Source of the DNA: Angiostrongylus vasorum
Lineage: Eukaryota; Nematoda; Chromadorea; Rhabditida; Metastrongylidae
NCBI GenBank assembly: GCA_018806985.1
Contig: JADANN010000030.1
Coordinates: 62,001 to 126,000, forward strand
Length of the DNA stretch: 64,000 nt
Direction: 5' to 3'
Part shown: positions 12,383 to 24,016 of the stretch, piece by piece
Numbering within the stretch: position 1 is the first letter of the stretch
Layout: each line of letters starts with the position of its first letter
Translations under genes and position numbers: made by a program
The notes under the pieces: generated by a model
Database searches by the model: none
The model's input: the letters and a program-made list of their open reading frames with translations, nothing else
Told to the model about the DNA's origin: nothing

Positions 12383-13629
12383 ATGAAAAGGTTGATAAGT
12401 TTATTATTACCGTTTATTATCTTAAGCGCTTGTAACGGACTTGGACCTAAAAGAACAAAAAATATTTTTGAATTAACTCCTAAATTATCACTACAATCTA
12501 ATGAGCCGATATATATCAATACTAGTTCAGATATTTTTGCACTTAATTCCAATATGCTAAAAAAATAAGCAATTTAGCTTTGTTAAAACAGAACTATTGC
12601 AGAGCCTGTTTTTGTTGCTAATACGGTCTATACGCTTGATATGAAGTCAAACGTATCGGCATTTTCTATAGAGCAAAAGCAAAATTATCTGGTCCTATAA
12701 TTTAAGTAGAAGTACTAAAGATAACTATTTAGGTGGCGGAATTTTTACATTATAACGGTAAATTATATGCAACTTACGGCTCAAGAACATTAGTAATACT
12801 AGATGCTAAATCAGGTTATGAAATCATTAGAAAAAAAACTTCCTGATATTATAAGAACAAAACCTGTTGTGTTAAATGATAGCACGGTTTTAGTACAAAC
12901 TATTAGCAACCAAACAATAGCTTTAAATGCCAAAAAGTTTAAAAGTTGTTTGGGAACATGAAGGTCTTAGCGAGGTTTTGTCGGCAAGTTATTTCGTCAC
13001 ACCGATTGTACATAAAGATAGCGTAATAATTACTTATAATTCAGGTCAAATATTTGCATTAAACATTAAAAACGGTGAGGTGAAAGTGGAATGTTGATTT
13101 TCCAAATTTTGACCGTTTTGCCATACCAAATTTTGAAGAAGCTAGCATTTTATGTCCTCCTATTTATGACAATAAAAATTTATATACAGCAACAGGGATT
13201 GGCAAACTTATTAAATTAAATCTCGATACAGGAGCAGTTATTTGGAAAGTAGATGACGAAGGTATTCAATCATTATCTTTAATCGGTAATAGTTTATTTG
13301 CAACGAACAACGCAAGACAAATAGCTGCATTTAATCCTGAAACCGGCTTAGTAAAATTTATAGCTGATTTAAATGATGGTAAAGATCCTAAGAAGCTAAA
13401 ATCAGCTATTTTCTTAGCACCTTTTATTGCTGAAAATAATGCTGGCAAAAGCTTAAATATTATTTCGGCAAACGGGATTTTATACAGCTTTAATTTATAT
13501 GATACAGGTCATTTGAATATAATACCTAATATTGTTAAAACTGTTCGTAATATCCGCCATTACGGTTTAACTCCAAGCAATGATTTATATTTCTCTACCG
13601 ACAGAAAAATAATATTTGGAAATAAATAG
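12383..13629 (+). pseudogene. bamB: Outer membrane assembly lipoprotein BamB, frameshifted
   Basis: BamB is a beta-propeller lipoprotein of the BAM complex that inserts outer-membrane proteins. An AGGA ribosome site precedes ATG 12,383. The start MKRLISLLLPFIILSAC is a lipoprotein signal with lipobox LSAC. The body is a PQQ-like propeller: LYATYGSRTLVILDAKSG, VLNDSTVLVQTISNQTIALN, YNSGQIFALNIKNGEVKVEW, LYTATGIGKLIKLNLDTGAV and LYFSTDRKIIFGNK, ending at 13,627-13,629. Frameshifts near 12,565, 12,690, 12,745, 12,830, 12,935 and 13,095. About 415 codons, close to family length. Follows the yfgM-like gene, as in many proteobacteria. Confidence 0.83.
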
Positions 13630-13654
13630 TTATAATTCGAGTAATGAAAATCCG

Positions 13655-14135
13655 GTAGACGAAGTTCAATTTGAAAAAAGGGCAAGGTGACTGTAAGTCA
13701 AGGAGCGGAGAGTATACAAGTACGTGAGTCCATGAGGACTTACAAAATCGACGTAGCCAATTTTCAAATTTAGCGAGTATACCTTAACTATAGCTTGACA
13801 AATGATAGCAATCAATGTTATTAAATATGGCTTTTAAGAACTTTATATTTTGAGTAAATAATAAGTAGTTATACTAAGTTCAACTTGGAAAAGAGCAAGG
13901 AAATTATAAGTCCAGGAGCGGAGCATATACGCAAGTAAAGTGGCTACCTGCAATCTTATAAGACGACAGATAGTGTAATTAATAAAGCTTCAGACAAGAT
14001 GAATTTAAAGGCGAGTATGCGAAAGCCGTTAAAAAGTACGTGAGCAAAGACGAGACCTACAAAATTCACTTGTTATCCTAGTTTTATTAATGCACTATAG
14101 CCAATTTTTCAAGTCCCTAACTGAGTATATATTTG
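13655..14135. repeat. Two dispersed rickettsial repeats, family R6
   Basis: The spacer between bamB and rplM holds two related copies in tandem. The first (13,665-13,800) has GAAGTTCAATTTG, AAGGAGCGGAGA and TAGCCAATTTTCAAAT. The second (13,862-14,135) matches the pre-parE spacer at 4,555-4,830 over most of its length. Both are non-coding. No clear terminator or promoter can be separated from them. Confidence 0.7.
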
Positions 14136-14163
14136 AAAATTTTAACTAAACATAGATACTATT

Positions 14164-14626
14164 GTGAAAACTTATTCTGCAAAACCATCAGAAATTGAAA
14201 AGAAGTGGTTAGTTATAGATGCAAAAAATGTTGTACTAGGTAGACTTGCTAGCAGAGTTGCTAATATACTACGCGGTAAACATAAACCTAGCTTTACTCC
14301 TCATATGGACTGTGGTGATAATATCATTATAATCACAGCATGTGGCTTTAACAGGTAAAAAAGCTAATCCTAAAGATGGAAAAATATATTACAGACATAC
14401 AGGATTTCCAGGCGGGATTAAAGATACTACTGCAGGTAAAATCTTAAGGGGTAATCATCCTGAAAGAGTCATTAAAATGGCAGTCAAAAGAATGATTACA
14501 AGAAATGCTTTAGGTGCTAAACAGATGAGTAATTTATATGTTTATGCAAATAGTGAGCATCCTCACGCAGCGCAACAGCCTGTAATTTACGATTTTGCAA
14601 GTCAAAATCCCAAAAATAAGAAGTAA
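14164..14626 (+). pseudogene. rplM: 50S ribosomal protein L13, frameshifted
   Basis: L13 is a primary assembly protein of the large subunit. GTG 14,164 starts [15 protein letters not shown], matching the family start; [53 protein letters not shown], then [13 protein letters not shown] and [13 protein letters not shown] are all characteristic. A single frame change near 14,340-14,352 separates the two parts. About 154 codons, the normal length. It lies seven bases upstream of rpsI, the standard L13-S9 operon. Confidence 0.92.
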
Positions 14627-14632
14627 TCAGTT

Positions 14633-15128
14633 ATGACACAATTAAAGATTAAAATGGACAAAGTAGAAAAGTTATTAACTAGAGAAGCAACCTCTACAAA
14701 GTTAATAGTAAAAAACTCCTAAGGAAAAAACAGACAATTCAAATAGATTTTTATGCTACAGGTAAAAGGAAAAAATGCTATAGCAAGAGTTTGGCTTAAA
14801 TTAGGTAAAGGGCAAGTAATAGTTAATAAAAAAGAGTTAGAACAATATTTTACTTCTGAAACTCATGTCAAAACTATTCTACAACCTTTTGCATTAACAA
14901 AAACTATTAATCAGTACGATATTATTTGTACTGTTAGAGGTGGAGGTATTTCAGGACAAAAAGGTGCAGTTTTACACGAGTATTTCTAAGGCATTTGCTC
15001 AATCAGCACCAGACTTTCATGAAATTTTACGTAAAGGCGGTTTCTTAACACGTGATTCAAGGGTAGTAGAACGTAAGAAATACGGACAACACAAAGCACA
15101 TAAGAAAGCACAGTTCTCTAAACGTTAA
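14633..15128 (+). pseudogene. rpsI: 30S ribosomal protein S9, frameshifted
   Basis: S9 contacts the P-site tRNA through its C-terminal tail. ATG 14,633 starts MTQLKIKMDKVEKLLTREAT, the extended N-terminus seen in rickettsial S9. The core is clear: YATGKRK-like start at about 14,753, [20 protein letters not shown], then [19 protein letters not shown]. The C-terminus is [20 protein letters not shown] followed by SKR, with the conserved basic tail intact. Frameshifts near 14,716, 14,745 and 14,975. Second gene of the rplM-rpsI pair. Confidence 0.92.
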
Positions 15129-15199
15129 TTTGTTATTTTATTGGATCAACATGGCACTTGTTATCGCGAACGGTGTTGTTGAATAAATTACTTATGTTA

Positions 15200-15580
15200 T
15201 TCCCGCTTAAGTCTTACTTGCGTGGATAAAATAGCTCCTTCAATGTCATCCCGTGGCTTGCTAACTTAGATCCAAAAAAAGCGAGATAACCTACGCTTTT
15301 AATTTTAAAAACTTGCTGTATTTATGCTTTTTTTCTGGATTCCCTGCCTACGCGGGAAGGCGTTGTTACGTGAAACGATTTTTCCGTCGTTGCAAGGAAA
15401 AACTGCAAGTTTTGATTAAGCAATCTAGTAAAAAATTGCTACAATTTAGCAGTTTTTATTATTTTTTTGGATTGCTGTACTTTACTTAAGTTCGCTTGCA
15501 ATGAAAGCTTGGCATTCATACAATATCATTCCATTTTTGCAGGAATGACAATAAAACTATTTAATTCATAACAAAAACAC
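15200..15580. repeat. Rickettsial repeat-rich spacer
   Basis: Between rpsI and the tRNA. It contains a half copy of the CCCGTGGCTTG element (15,243-15,260), a CTACGCGGGAAGGCGTTGTTACGTG element (about 15,343-15,372) and a short TTGCAAGGAAAAACTGCAAG hairpin-like piece near 15,390. No protein gene is seen. Confidence 0.6.
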
Positions 15581-15588
15581 ATCCTTTT

Positions 15589-15666
15589 GGCGGGAGTAGC
15601 TCAGTTGGTTAGAGCGACGGAATCATAATCCGTGTGTCGGGGGTTCAAATCCTCTCCTCGCTACCA
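15589..15666 (+). tRNA. tRNA-Met (anticodon CAT), mildly degraded
   Basis: A full cloverleaf with encoded CCA. The anticodon stem ACGGA / TCCGT closes a seven-base loop ATCATAA with CAT at the anticodon positions. The D arm has AGCTCAGTTGGTTAGAGC and the T loop is TTCAAAT. The acceptor stem GGCGGGA pairs with CCTCGCT only through two G-T pairs and an A-C mismatch, and the T stem also has G-T pairs, suggesting a few substitutions. GG at the 5' end favours elongator Met over initiator; a tRNA-Ile with modified CAT cannot be fully excluded. Confidence 0.88.
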
Positions 15667-16002
15667 TTCTTCTTAATTTTTATATCCTAAAACTGCATTG
15701 TTAATTAAATATAACTTGACGACAATTAGTTAAAACATACTATAAATTAGTATTTTTTCGTTATTTTCCTAGATCGAGTGTCTAAGATGGCGTTATTGCA
15801 TGGATACTTAATCCTTATTTCGGACAAACAATATGAGTGCGGCAATCCAGAAAAAATAATAATAAAGAACACTAATTTGTAACACGTTTCACCAGATTGC
15901 TTCATTAAAATGTTAGCAACGGAAGTAAAATGATACAGAGCAACGGATAAAAAATTGATACAGTATTAAAGTAATATCTTCTGAATAAGGAGGTAATGAA
16001 TA

Positions 16003-17855
<1,853 letters not shown>

Positions 17856-17941
17856 ATATCAGATTATTTTTTTTGATACTGCATCAATTTTCAGCCGCTG
17901 CATATTAAAAATCTGTATCATTTTTTCGACCGGTATTGACA

Positions 17942-18733
17942 GCGAAGGGGCAAAGTTAATTGTTGAATCACTAAAGTCTAATACGATTATTACTGACCTT
18001 GACGTTTTAAATAACTATATAAGTGACAAAGAAATGCAGCTTCTAGAGCTTATAGAAATTTATTCACAAAGAAATAAAACTTTTGCAGAAAAAAAAAGCA
18101 GAAAGTTTAAATGCAGCAGGCGAAGGTTTATGCAAACAAAGAAGCGATAAAAAATTAAAAAAGAAGTTAATAGATATAATTATTTTGAGGAAAAATTTAT
18201 ACGAAGAAAATAAGATAAGAGGCGAGAAGAAGTATGAAGAACAACAACAAGCTTTAAAGTTGCAAATAAGTGGTTCAGCAACAAATGAAAATATTGAAGA
18301 GAAATTAATGATATTTCAGAAAATAGTATTAGAAACAATTGATAAATTAAAGAGTAATACAGCCATTGGTGAAAAAGATAAAGACGTATTACAAGGAAGA
18401 ATAAATAAGGTAGCAAAAGAGGTAAATACTTTTACAGACAAAAATGACATAAATGATATGATTGGGAGTATTAAAGAGGTTACAAGAGTAAAAGTTACCA
18501 AAAAAAAAGAATTAAGGTTATAGAAGAAGATTTAAACGAAATAATAGAATACCAAAGTGAAGAAGGTCAAAGTTTAAATAAAGTTAAAGAAATAGTTAGT
18601 GATAACCCGCCTTTGAATCATTAAGAACTAATGTTTAACTCAATCCAAGAAGCAATGAATAATAGCGATCTTGGTTTAGTGGGGGTTATATAGTTTAGGA
18701 AATGATCAAACACCAGCAGTAGGTTGTAGGTAA
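17942..18733 (+). pseudogene. Leucine-rich-repeat protein, 3' part, 5' end lost at the IS21 boundary
   Basis: Immediately after the IS end the frame reads SEGAKLIVESLKSNTIITDL, one unit of the bacterial LRR type (GA..I...L..N..IT.LDL), and ends in IS...EMQLLELIE. It then gives way to a long charged helical region (KKKLIDIIILRKNLYEENKI, EENI-type acidic stretches) predicted as coiled coil, and finishes with LVGGYSLGNDQTPAVGC-like sequence near 18,690-18,733. Frameshifts near 18,090, 18,512, 18,625 and 18,680. Only the tail of the LRR domain remains. Function unknown; rickettsial LRR proteins are variable accessory genes. Confidence 0.6.
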
Positions 18734-18949
18734 TAAATAAACGAACTCCCCTAAAATTATTATGCTGTTTGTGAATTTTGTTGCATAAAAAAAAGTATCG
18801 TTTATACACTGTCGGTTAGTAGTTAGTATCGTACACTATAGCCTCCACCATTCTTTAATAATGCCAAATAACGTTAAAGTTATATATCTTGTGAATTTTT
18901 GGTTAACTAATATTAGCGATAATTTATCTAAAAACTTAATACAAATCTC

Positions 18950-20057
18950 ATGAAATTATCTGATTTTGATTTTGACTTACCCCCTGAGCTAGTTGCTCAG
19001 AACCCTACAGACAAACGTGACGACTCAAATTTATTCATTGCTAGTTCTAAAAACTATATAAAAAACTAAATTCTATAATATTATTGATTACTTTAAAAAA
19101 GGTGATTTACTGGTTTTTAACAACAGTAAAGTAATCAAAAGCCAAGTTAAATCTAGGGGATAAGGTAAGTATTAATCTAAATAAAAAAATATCATATAAT
19201 ATTTGGTCGGCTTTTGCAAAGCCTGCACGTAAGTTAAAATTAGGTGATGCATTTTATTTTGGCAGCCATAAAGTTATTATTATTGATAAGCTTGAAATGG
19301 GTGAGATTAAAGTAAAATTTGAGCTTGATAATATTTCTGTATTTAAGTTTTTAGATAAATACGGTGAAATGCCGCTGCCACTTTATATTAAGCGTCCAAA
19401 TCCTATTTGTTATCCCGTGGCTACGACCACGAGATACAAAGAATTTTTAAACAATAATTGGGTACCGCGGTGAAGCCTCGGTATGACAATTAATGACAAT
19501 GAACGTTATCAGACAGTTTACAGCAGCGTGCAAGGATCGGTTGCAGCCCCGATGGCAGGTTTGCATTTCACAGACGATATAATAAATAAATTATAAGAAA
19601 AAAGGCGTACAAATAGCCTTTGTAACTCTACATGTCGGAGCTAGGACTTTCATGCTCGTTAAAACCGAAAATATTAGTGAGCATAAAATGCATACGGAGT
19701 ACTGCTCTATTACTTCCGAAACTGCTGATATCATTAATGAGGCTAAGCAAGAGAAAAAGGCGTATTATAGCGGTCGGCACTACAAGCGTTAGAACTCTAG
19801 AAAGCTCTTGCATAAATGACAATGTTCAATCAGATGACTTTGAAACGGATATTTTTATAACCCCGGGCTTTAAATTCCAAATAGTCGACATGTTGCTTAC
19901 TAATTTTCATTTCCCAAAATCCACTCTATTCATGCTAATATGTGCTTTTGCCGGCTATAAAGAGATGCACAAACTATATAAATATGCTATAAAGGAAAAG
20001 ATACGTTTTTTTTTAGCTACGGCGATGCAACACTTTTTATATAGGAAATATGAATAA
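18950..20057 (+). pseudogene. queA: tRNA preQ1(34) S-adenosylmethionine ribosyltransferase-isomerase QueA, frameshifted
   Basis: QueA makes epoxyqueuosine at the tRNA wobble position. ATG 18,950 gives MKLSDFDFDLPPELVAQNPT, the diagnostic start. Further motifs: [83 protein letters not shown]. It ends LYRKYE at 20,055-20,057, overlapping the next start. A palindromic repeat (19,409-19,490) interrupts between YIKRP and ERYQTVYS. Frameshifts near 19,062, 19,160, 19,595, 19,645, 19,755 and 20,010-20,035; the repeat region now also has a stop near 19,472. About 369 codons including the repeat. Confidence 0.9.
19409..19490. repeat. Rickettsia palindromic element inside queA
   Basis: TATCCCGTGGCTACGACCACGAGATA forms a hairpin at the left, with GGTACCGCGGTGAAGCCTCGGTATGACA at the right; core sequences resemble the CCCGTGG elements at 8,344 and 15,243. 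It lies in the QueA coding region exactly where other QueA proteins have no residues, between the conserved YI.RP and Y.TVY motifs. In Rickettsia such elements are known to insert in frame in protein genes. A TGA in the present sequence shows later decay or an error. Confidence 0.75.
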
Positions 20058-20354
20058 CCTACTTCAATATTCTTTTTGTAACAAAACTAACTAACTTACC
20101 TTTTGTAGAAGAAATCTGGCTTTTCGGCTCACGCGGACAAGGTGATAATAGTGAACGTGCGGATATCGATATTGCTATCCTATGCCCTACTGCAAATGAA
20201 GATGATTGGCACCGAATTTTAGATATAATATATGATGCTGATACTCTTTTAAAAATAGATTGTGTAAGATTTGATACATTAAATGATAATGATAAATTTA
20301 AACAAAATATCATTAATTGTAAGAAAATTCTTTATAAAAAATGGTTCACAATAA
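20050..20354 (+). pseudogene. MNT-domain nucleotidyltransferase (MntA-type antitoxin), frameshifted
   Basis: Small nucleotidyltransferase of the minimal (MNT) type. The signature GSRGQGDNSERADIDIA is visible (GS followed by D-x-D), with the N-terminus set at ATG 20,050, overlapping the queA end by eight bases. The 3' end overlaps the HEPN gene start at 20,341. One frameshift near 20,075 and probably one near 20,335. In known MNT/HEPN pairs the MNT protein modifies the HEPN toxin and keeps it silent. The frame breaks mean no functional product is expected here. Confidence 0.75.
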
Positions 20355-20752
20355 TGAAAGAAATATTTTTGGCAGGATCATTTCCAAAGCCTTGGTCAAG
20401 CAATAAGCCGTTTACACGAGGCTATAGAAGGGTCTAAAACAAATAAAGACCCGATTTTTTTTAGATGGAACTATTCAAAGATTTGAATTCGTAATAGGAT
20501 TATTTTGGAAAGTGTTAAAGAAAGTATTAGCCTATGAAGAAATTGATAGTACCACCCCAAGAGATGTAGTAAGTAAAGCTTTCCAATTTAATATGATTAA
20601 CGATGAAAAAATTTGGCTTGCAATGCTTAAAGATCGAAATGTTGCTTCTCATGTTTATAATTATGAAGAGGCAAAAAAAATATTCGAAAATATTAAATCA
20701 TACTTACCGATTTTAGAGAAGTCATACCGCAAGCTAGAACAAAAAATATATA
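20341..20752 (+). pseudogene. HEPN-domain protein (HI0074/HepT type), 3' end replaced by IS21
   Basis: Second gene of an MNT/HEPN pair, starting at ATG 20,341. It shows the helical HEPN pattern with RFEFVIGLFWKVLKK and the R-x4-H motif in LKDRNVASHVYNYEEA, the ribonuclease motif of HepT toxins. Two frameshifts lie in the 5' third (near 20,400 and 20,460). Around 20,752 the gene runs directly into IS21 sequence, so its last residues are lost. Both partners are broken; the locus is described only as a relic. Confidence 0.75.
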
Positions 20753-21274
20753 GTGGAATCAAGACTAAATTTATAACAGCTGCAGATTTGATTCTTGTAC
20801 TTAATGCCGGGCTAAACCAGGGAAACCTGGACTCTATATTCAAAAGAGTCATACTACCATATATCATACTACCATATAAATTATTTATAATAGATGAATT
20901 TGGATATCTGCCGTTAAAACAGGAACAAGCTAATCTATTATTTCAGGTTATAGCAAAGCGTTATGAGAAGAGTAACATAATTCTTACAAGTAATCTTCCA
21001 TTTGGACAATGGCACAATAGTCTTGCTCAGGATAGTGCTCTTACAGCTGCTATTCTTAGATCGTCTGCTTCATCACTCCACTATACTCAATATTAAAGGT
21101 GATAGTTTCAGGCTTAAGGATAAAAAGAAAGTTGGTCTTGTGCCAATAGAAATTGCTAATAAACATGAGGATAATTTTATGACTTAAATATCAGATAATT
21201 TTTTTTTGATACTGTATCAATTTTCAGCCGCTGCATATTAAAAAATCTGTATCATTTTTCGACCGGTGTTGACA
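20753..21274 (+). mobile_element. istB: IS21 fragment: 3' half of istB plus right end
   Basis: From GTGGAATCAAGAC onward this is nearly identical to 17,420-17,941 of the full element, including the right terminal repeat CTGTATCATTTTTCGACCGG and TTGACA at 21,274. It keeps TGG and CAG where copy 1 has stop codons. It lacks the 5' half of istB, all of istA and the left end. A frame change near 21,055 separates the last part. It is joined to the HEPN gene, so it arose by deletion or recombination after an IS21 insertion. Confidence 0.88.
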
Positions 21275-21336
21275 AGAGACTACAAACTTTTTGAAATTGA
21301 ACGAGCACAAACATCTTTAACATGGAAAATGGTATA

Positions 21337-21460
21337 CGAAGTTTTATTTGGTAAAGAGCAAAGAAACTGTAAGCCGAGAAGCGGAACGTACAAAAAGTAC
21401 ATGAGCATCCGAGGACTTATAAAGTTGACGCAGCCAATTCTTCAAATAAAACGAGTATAA
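21337..21460. repeat. Rickettsial repeat family R6, short copy
   Basis: GAAGTTTTATTTGGTAAAGAGCAAAG, AGCGGAACGTACAAAAAGTACATGAG and CAGCCAATTCTTCAAAT match the pattern of 13,665-13,800 in the same order and orientation. Non-coding. Confidence 0.65.
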
Positions 21461-21590
21461 TAGTTGCATAATAAACTCACTTATATACAATAATTTATTG
21501 AGTAGATAATATTTGCTAAAAAAATAATGTCAAATATCAGATAACATGTTAAATAAATAGACTTGCATAAAATTAAGGAGGAATATACTA

Positions 21591-21808
21591 ATGCATTGGC
21601 ATGATGTCAAAGAAATTGCCCAACAACTTGAAGATAATTATAGTGATGACTATAATCCAAATATAAAAAATAGCTGACCTAGAAGAAATGATTACTTCCT
21701 TAACAGATTTTGAGGATCATGAAATAGAGGTCACTAAGGCTAGGCTAGAAGAAATTTTAGAAAAATGGGGGAAAAATAAGAGATGGATTGGAAGAAGAAG
21801 AGGAAGAT
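21591..21808 (+). pseudogene. iscX: IscX-like Fe-S assembly protein, 3' end at the host junction
   Basis: AAGGAGGA precedes ATG 21,591, giving MHWHDVKEIAQQLEDNYSDD. The small acidic protein continues with ADLEEMITSLTDFEDHEIEV and a C-terminal helix ending in EEIL.KWG, then a glutamate run. This matches IscX (YfhJ): Trp near the start, IA..L...Y.D, a DL...I..L..F.D core. IscX is an accessory iron donor or regulator of the ISC machinery. Frameshifts occur near 21,668 and 21,775. Past about 21,808 the sequence becomes more GC-rich and no longer looks rickettsial, so the last codons may be missing or read through into host DNA. Confidence 0.6.
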
Positions 21809-21850
21809 ACTCCCGGAATGGCGATCTACTCCTATGAAGCGATTTTCCAG
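21795..21850. other. Bacterial-to-nematode junction
   Basis: To the left, AT-rich coding sequence with rickettsial features and ribosome sites. To the right, mixed-composition sequence with eukaryotic repeats and exons only. The change falls close to ACTCCCGGAATGGCG (about 21,809). No target duplication, host repeat or microhomology can be shown from one side alone. Confidence 0.7.
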
Positions 21851-22690
21851 TTTGTTTTCACAACACATCGCTGCGAACAGCAAACTTTAAGTTTCCGAAG
21901 AACCTTTTGTAATGTAATATGCACATCTGTGCCAATGAACATACCATTTGGTAATCCCTCCATCGACAATTTCAAAAACGAAGATAACAAAAGGAACGTT
22001 GGTGTTAGTAGGTACACAAATATGAGAGGGCGAAGATTACATTGTGAAAAGTCGCAAAACTCTGTCCACCGTCTTGTCCAACCTGTTTCGATTCTTCGGA
22101 TTTTGCTTGAAATTGTAATGTTTCAACTTTTATTTGTTGAGTGTTCTTCTTTCTTTCATGGCCGGTTAAAATGTGAATTAGAAACTAGTGGAGAGACTTT
22201 TAAAGTTCCAGAGGTCTGTGTTCACCACTGCAGTTTTTTATTAAGAATAGGGAGGAGAATGATGAAATTTAAGGGAAATAAAGTAAGATCTCGGAACAGT
22301 TTAGAAAAAGAAACCTGAAAACATGCGTTGCTTGATGAGCCACTACTTCTTAACGATGTACGTTAAACTGGTGATTAAAGAATGGAAAGCAAAACATATC
22401 ATCGATCTAACCCCATTCATTTCACTGCTGGTCCAGGTCACATGGCATTGATCATTCGAACCCTTGCTGTGCATTTCAACCATTGCGTTCATATGTAATG
22501 GTTTCCTCGTCAGTAGATTTTATTTACAGTAATCGAACTTAGATTGAATTCTTCTCTCCTTCCATTCTTGTTAACAATCTTTAGTATTTCATTGTCAACT
22601 GGAACCTTCAAAGATGTTACTGAACTATTTATAAGATCTATTTAAAACTTTGATCTTCATTGATACTTTAGCCTTTCACACCAAATAACT
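21851..22690. other. Host DNA next to the junction, nothing recognised
   Basis: No recognisable exon, repeat or RNA. A 176-codon open frame (21,788-22,318) spans the junction from the iscX-like frame and shows no domain or conserved motif; it is most likely chance read-through. Confidence 0.5.
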
Positions 22691-22712
22691 AAAGTATTCT
22701 AATATAAAATAC

Positions 22713-22755
22713 GTCCAGGCTCTGAGGAAGGCGAAATCGCCGAAACGTCAGCCAT
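22713..22755 (+). ncRNA. Hammerhead ribozyme motif, type I, well conserved (PLE-associated)
   Basis: CTGAGGA at 22,722-22,728 fits the CUGANGA core. Helix II is GGCG (22,730-22,733) with loop AAAT and CGCC (22,738-22,741). GAAA at 22,742-22,745 is followed by C and GTC (22,747-22,749), where cleavage is expected after C. Helix I is GGCT (22,718-22,721) with AGCC (22,750-22,753). Helix III would be only two base pairs with no loop, and one extra A (22,729) precedes helix II; both features recur in every copy in this window and, as I recall, in hammerheads of Penelope-like retroelements, where activity is proposed to need dimers. It lies in a PLE terminal remnant; the GCCGAGGTT...AGAAAGTCAG block at 22,868 also recurs at 63,845. 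Confidence 0.78.
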
Positions 22756-23289
22756 CGACAAACAACACCAACAACAAAGTCAACGTCAACGAACACCTAT
22801 ACCAACCTCGGATCAGCTAAAGAAGATCAGTTTATAAGATCACATAAATAAATATATCAACTATCTATGCCGAGGTTTATAGAAAGTCAGTCTTTTGAGT
22901 TATTAAGAGATGTCACTGAACGCCTAATCCATTCACCTTGCAATGAACATCCGTCACTAACGTCACCGTAGCTACTGCCATTTTGCATCATCGCACCATC
23001 ATACATCACCGTGGGTCGAGTATTTTACACTCAACTCATCGCAAAGCCATATCGTGCTTAATTGCAATCTTTAAACAATAGATCAACATTAATAGGCGAA
23101 CCGATCCATGCTGTCAGTTATGTGAAGCACGATTCAGTTGGTGTCGCTAGCCCCGTGGAATCTTCCCTGTACTTGGTAAGTTTCCCAACCTCTTAATTTT
23201 TCAGAGGTTCGTATCAAATTGGCAACTATAGTGTAACGATTACAAGTGTCCTTTAGTACACACAATGTTCGCTGACGAACCTTCTTTTC

Positions 23290-23475
23290 ACCATTCGAAG
23301 TCGGCAGATTGACACCACAGTTTCCCGAAAAGTTGAAAGTCACTGATTGATAGACTAGCAGGCACCTGTAACTTACCGTATAGGCCAAATTCAACGACCT
23401 CTACGATTCATGGCGGAGCTGAATGGATGATTACGCGTCCGTGTAGGATTGATCAACGCCGAGCGCTTATTCTTC
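23290..23475 (+). repeat. SINE family B, degraded copy
   Basis: Within the first ALDH intron. CATTCGAAGTCGGCAGATTG and the end ATTGATCAACGCCGAGCGCTT match the better copies at 30,385, 45,115 (inverted) and 61,015. The tRNA-like head is not visible. Confidence 0.6.
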
Positions 23476-23552
23476 ATCCGTATAGCATAAATTGTCCTCC
23501 TGACATTTCCAAAACAAATAATTTCCGACTTTGTCTTTTTTTCATAAAATTG

Positions 23553-23566
23553 CATATATGTATATA

Positions 23567-23643
<77 letters not shown>
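23553..23643. repeat. TA-rich microsatellite
   Basis: About 90 bases of (TA)n with interspersed GTA, CATA and CATG units. It directly abuts a family A repeat. The flanking open frames on both strands are products of this repeat. Confidence 0.95.
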
Positions 23644-23645
<2 letters not shown>

Positions 23646-23651
23646 CATATC

Positions 23652-24016
23652 CCCTCTGCGGTTTACCGCCTCATCGTGGCTGGGAGGTGTTCCAGGGTGT
23701 CGGACTGCGATGTACAGCGGTAAGACTCGTTCCCCCTTGCAGGGTCTCTCAAGCTGAGAAAGAGTCCGGCGTTTTCATCAGGAATCCTAGGTAGGAGTAA
23801 ACCAATACCACGATCCACCACTGTCCTGCTATCAAGGTCGCATGGAGGCAAATCTCCCTCTGATCCGCAAAGGCTGCGACTGGTGGTGACGACCTGGAGC
23901 AGACATTGTCTTGACTGATCTCGGGATTCCATGGAACCACAATGACTTAACTTGCAAATCTCCGAAAAATGCTGATTGTGCTGGAGCCCGCACAACCAGT
24001 GAGGACGGGCTGTTCA
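23652..24016 (-). repeat. Dispersed repeat family A, reverse copy
   Basis: About 365 bp, reverse-oriented relative to the copy at 49,118-49,490. Shared blocks (reverse strand) include CACTGGTTGTGCGGGC, CGGAGATTTGC, CAGTCGCAGCC, TACCAGGAC, AACACC and GAGGCGGTAAACCG. No terminal inverted repeat, tail or coding capacity seen; not classified. Confidence 0.85.

Noticed and set aside
21788..22318. 176-codon open frame crossing the junction as a gene
   Set aside because: The first codons are the tail of the iscX-like frame and the remainder is host DNA with no domain; likely chance read-through.
23391..23723. Tyr/Ile-rich open frames on both strands
   Set aside because: They are translations of the TA microsatellite.
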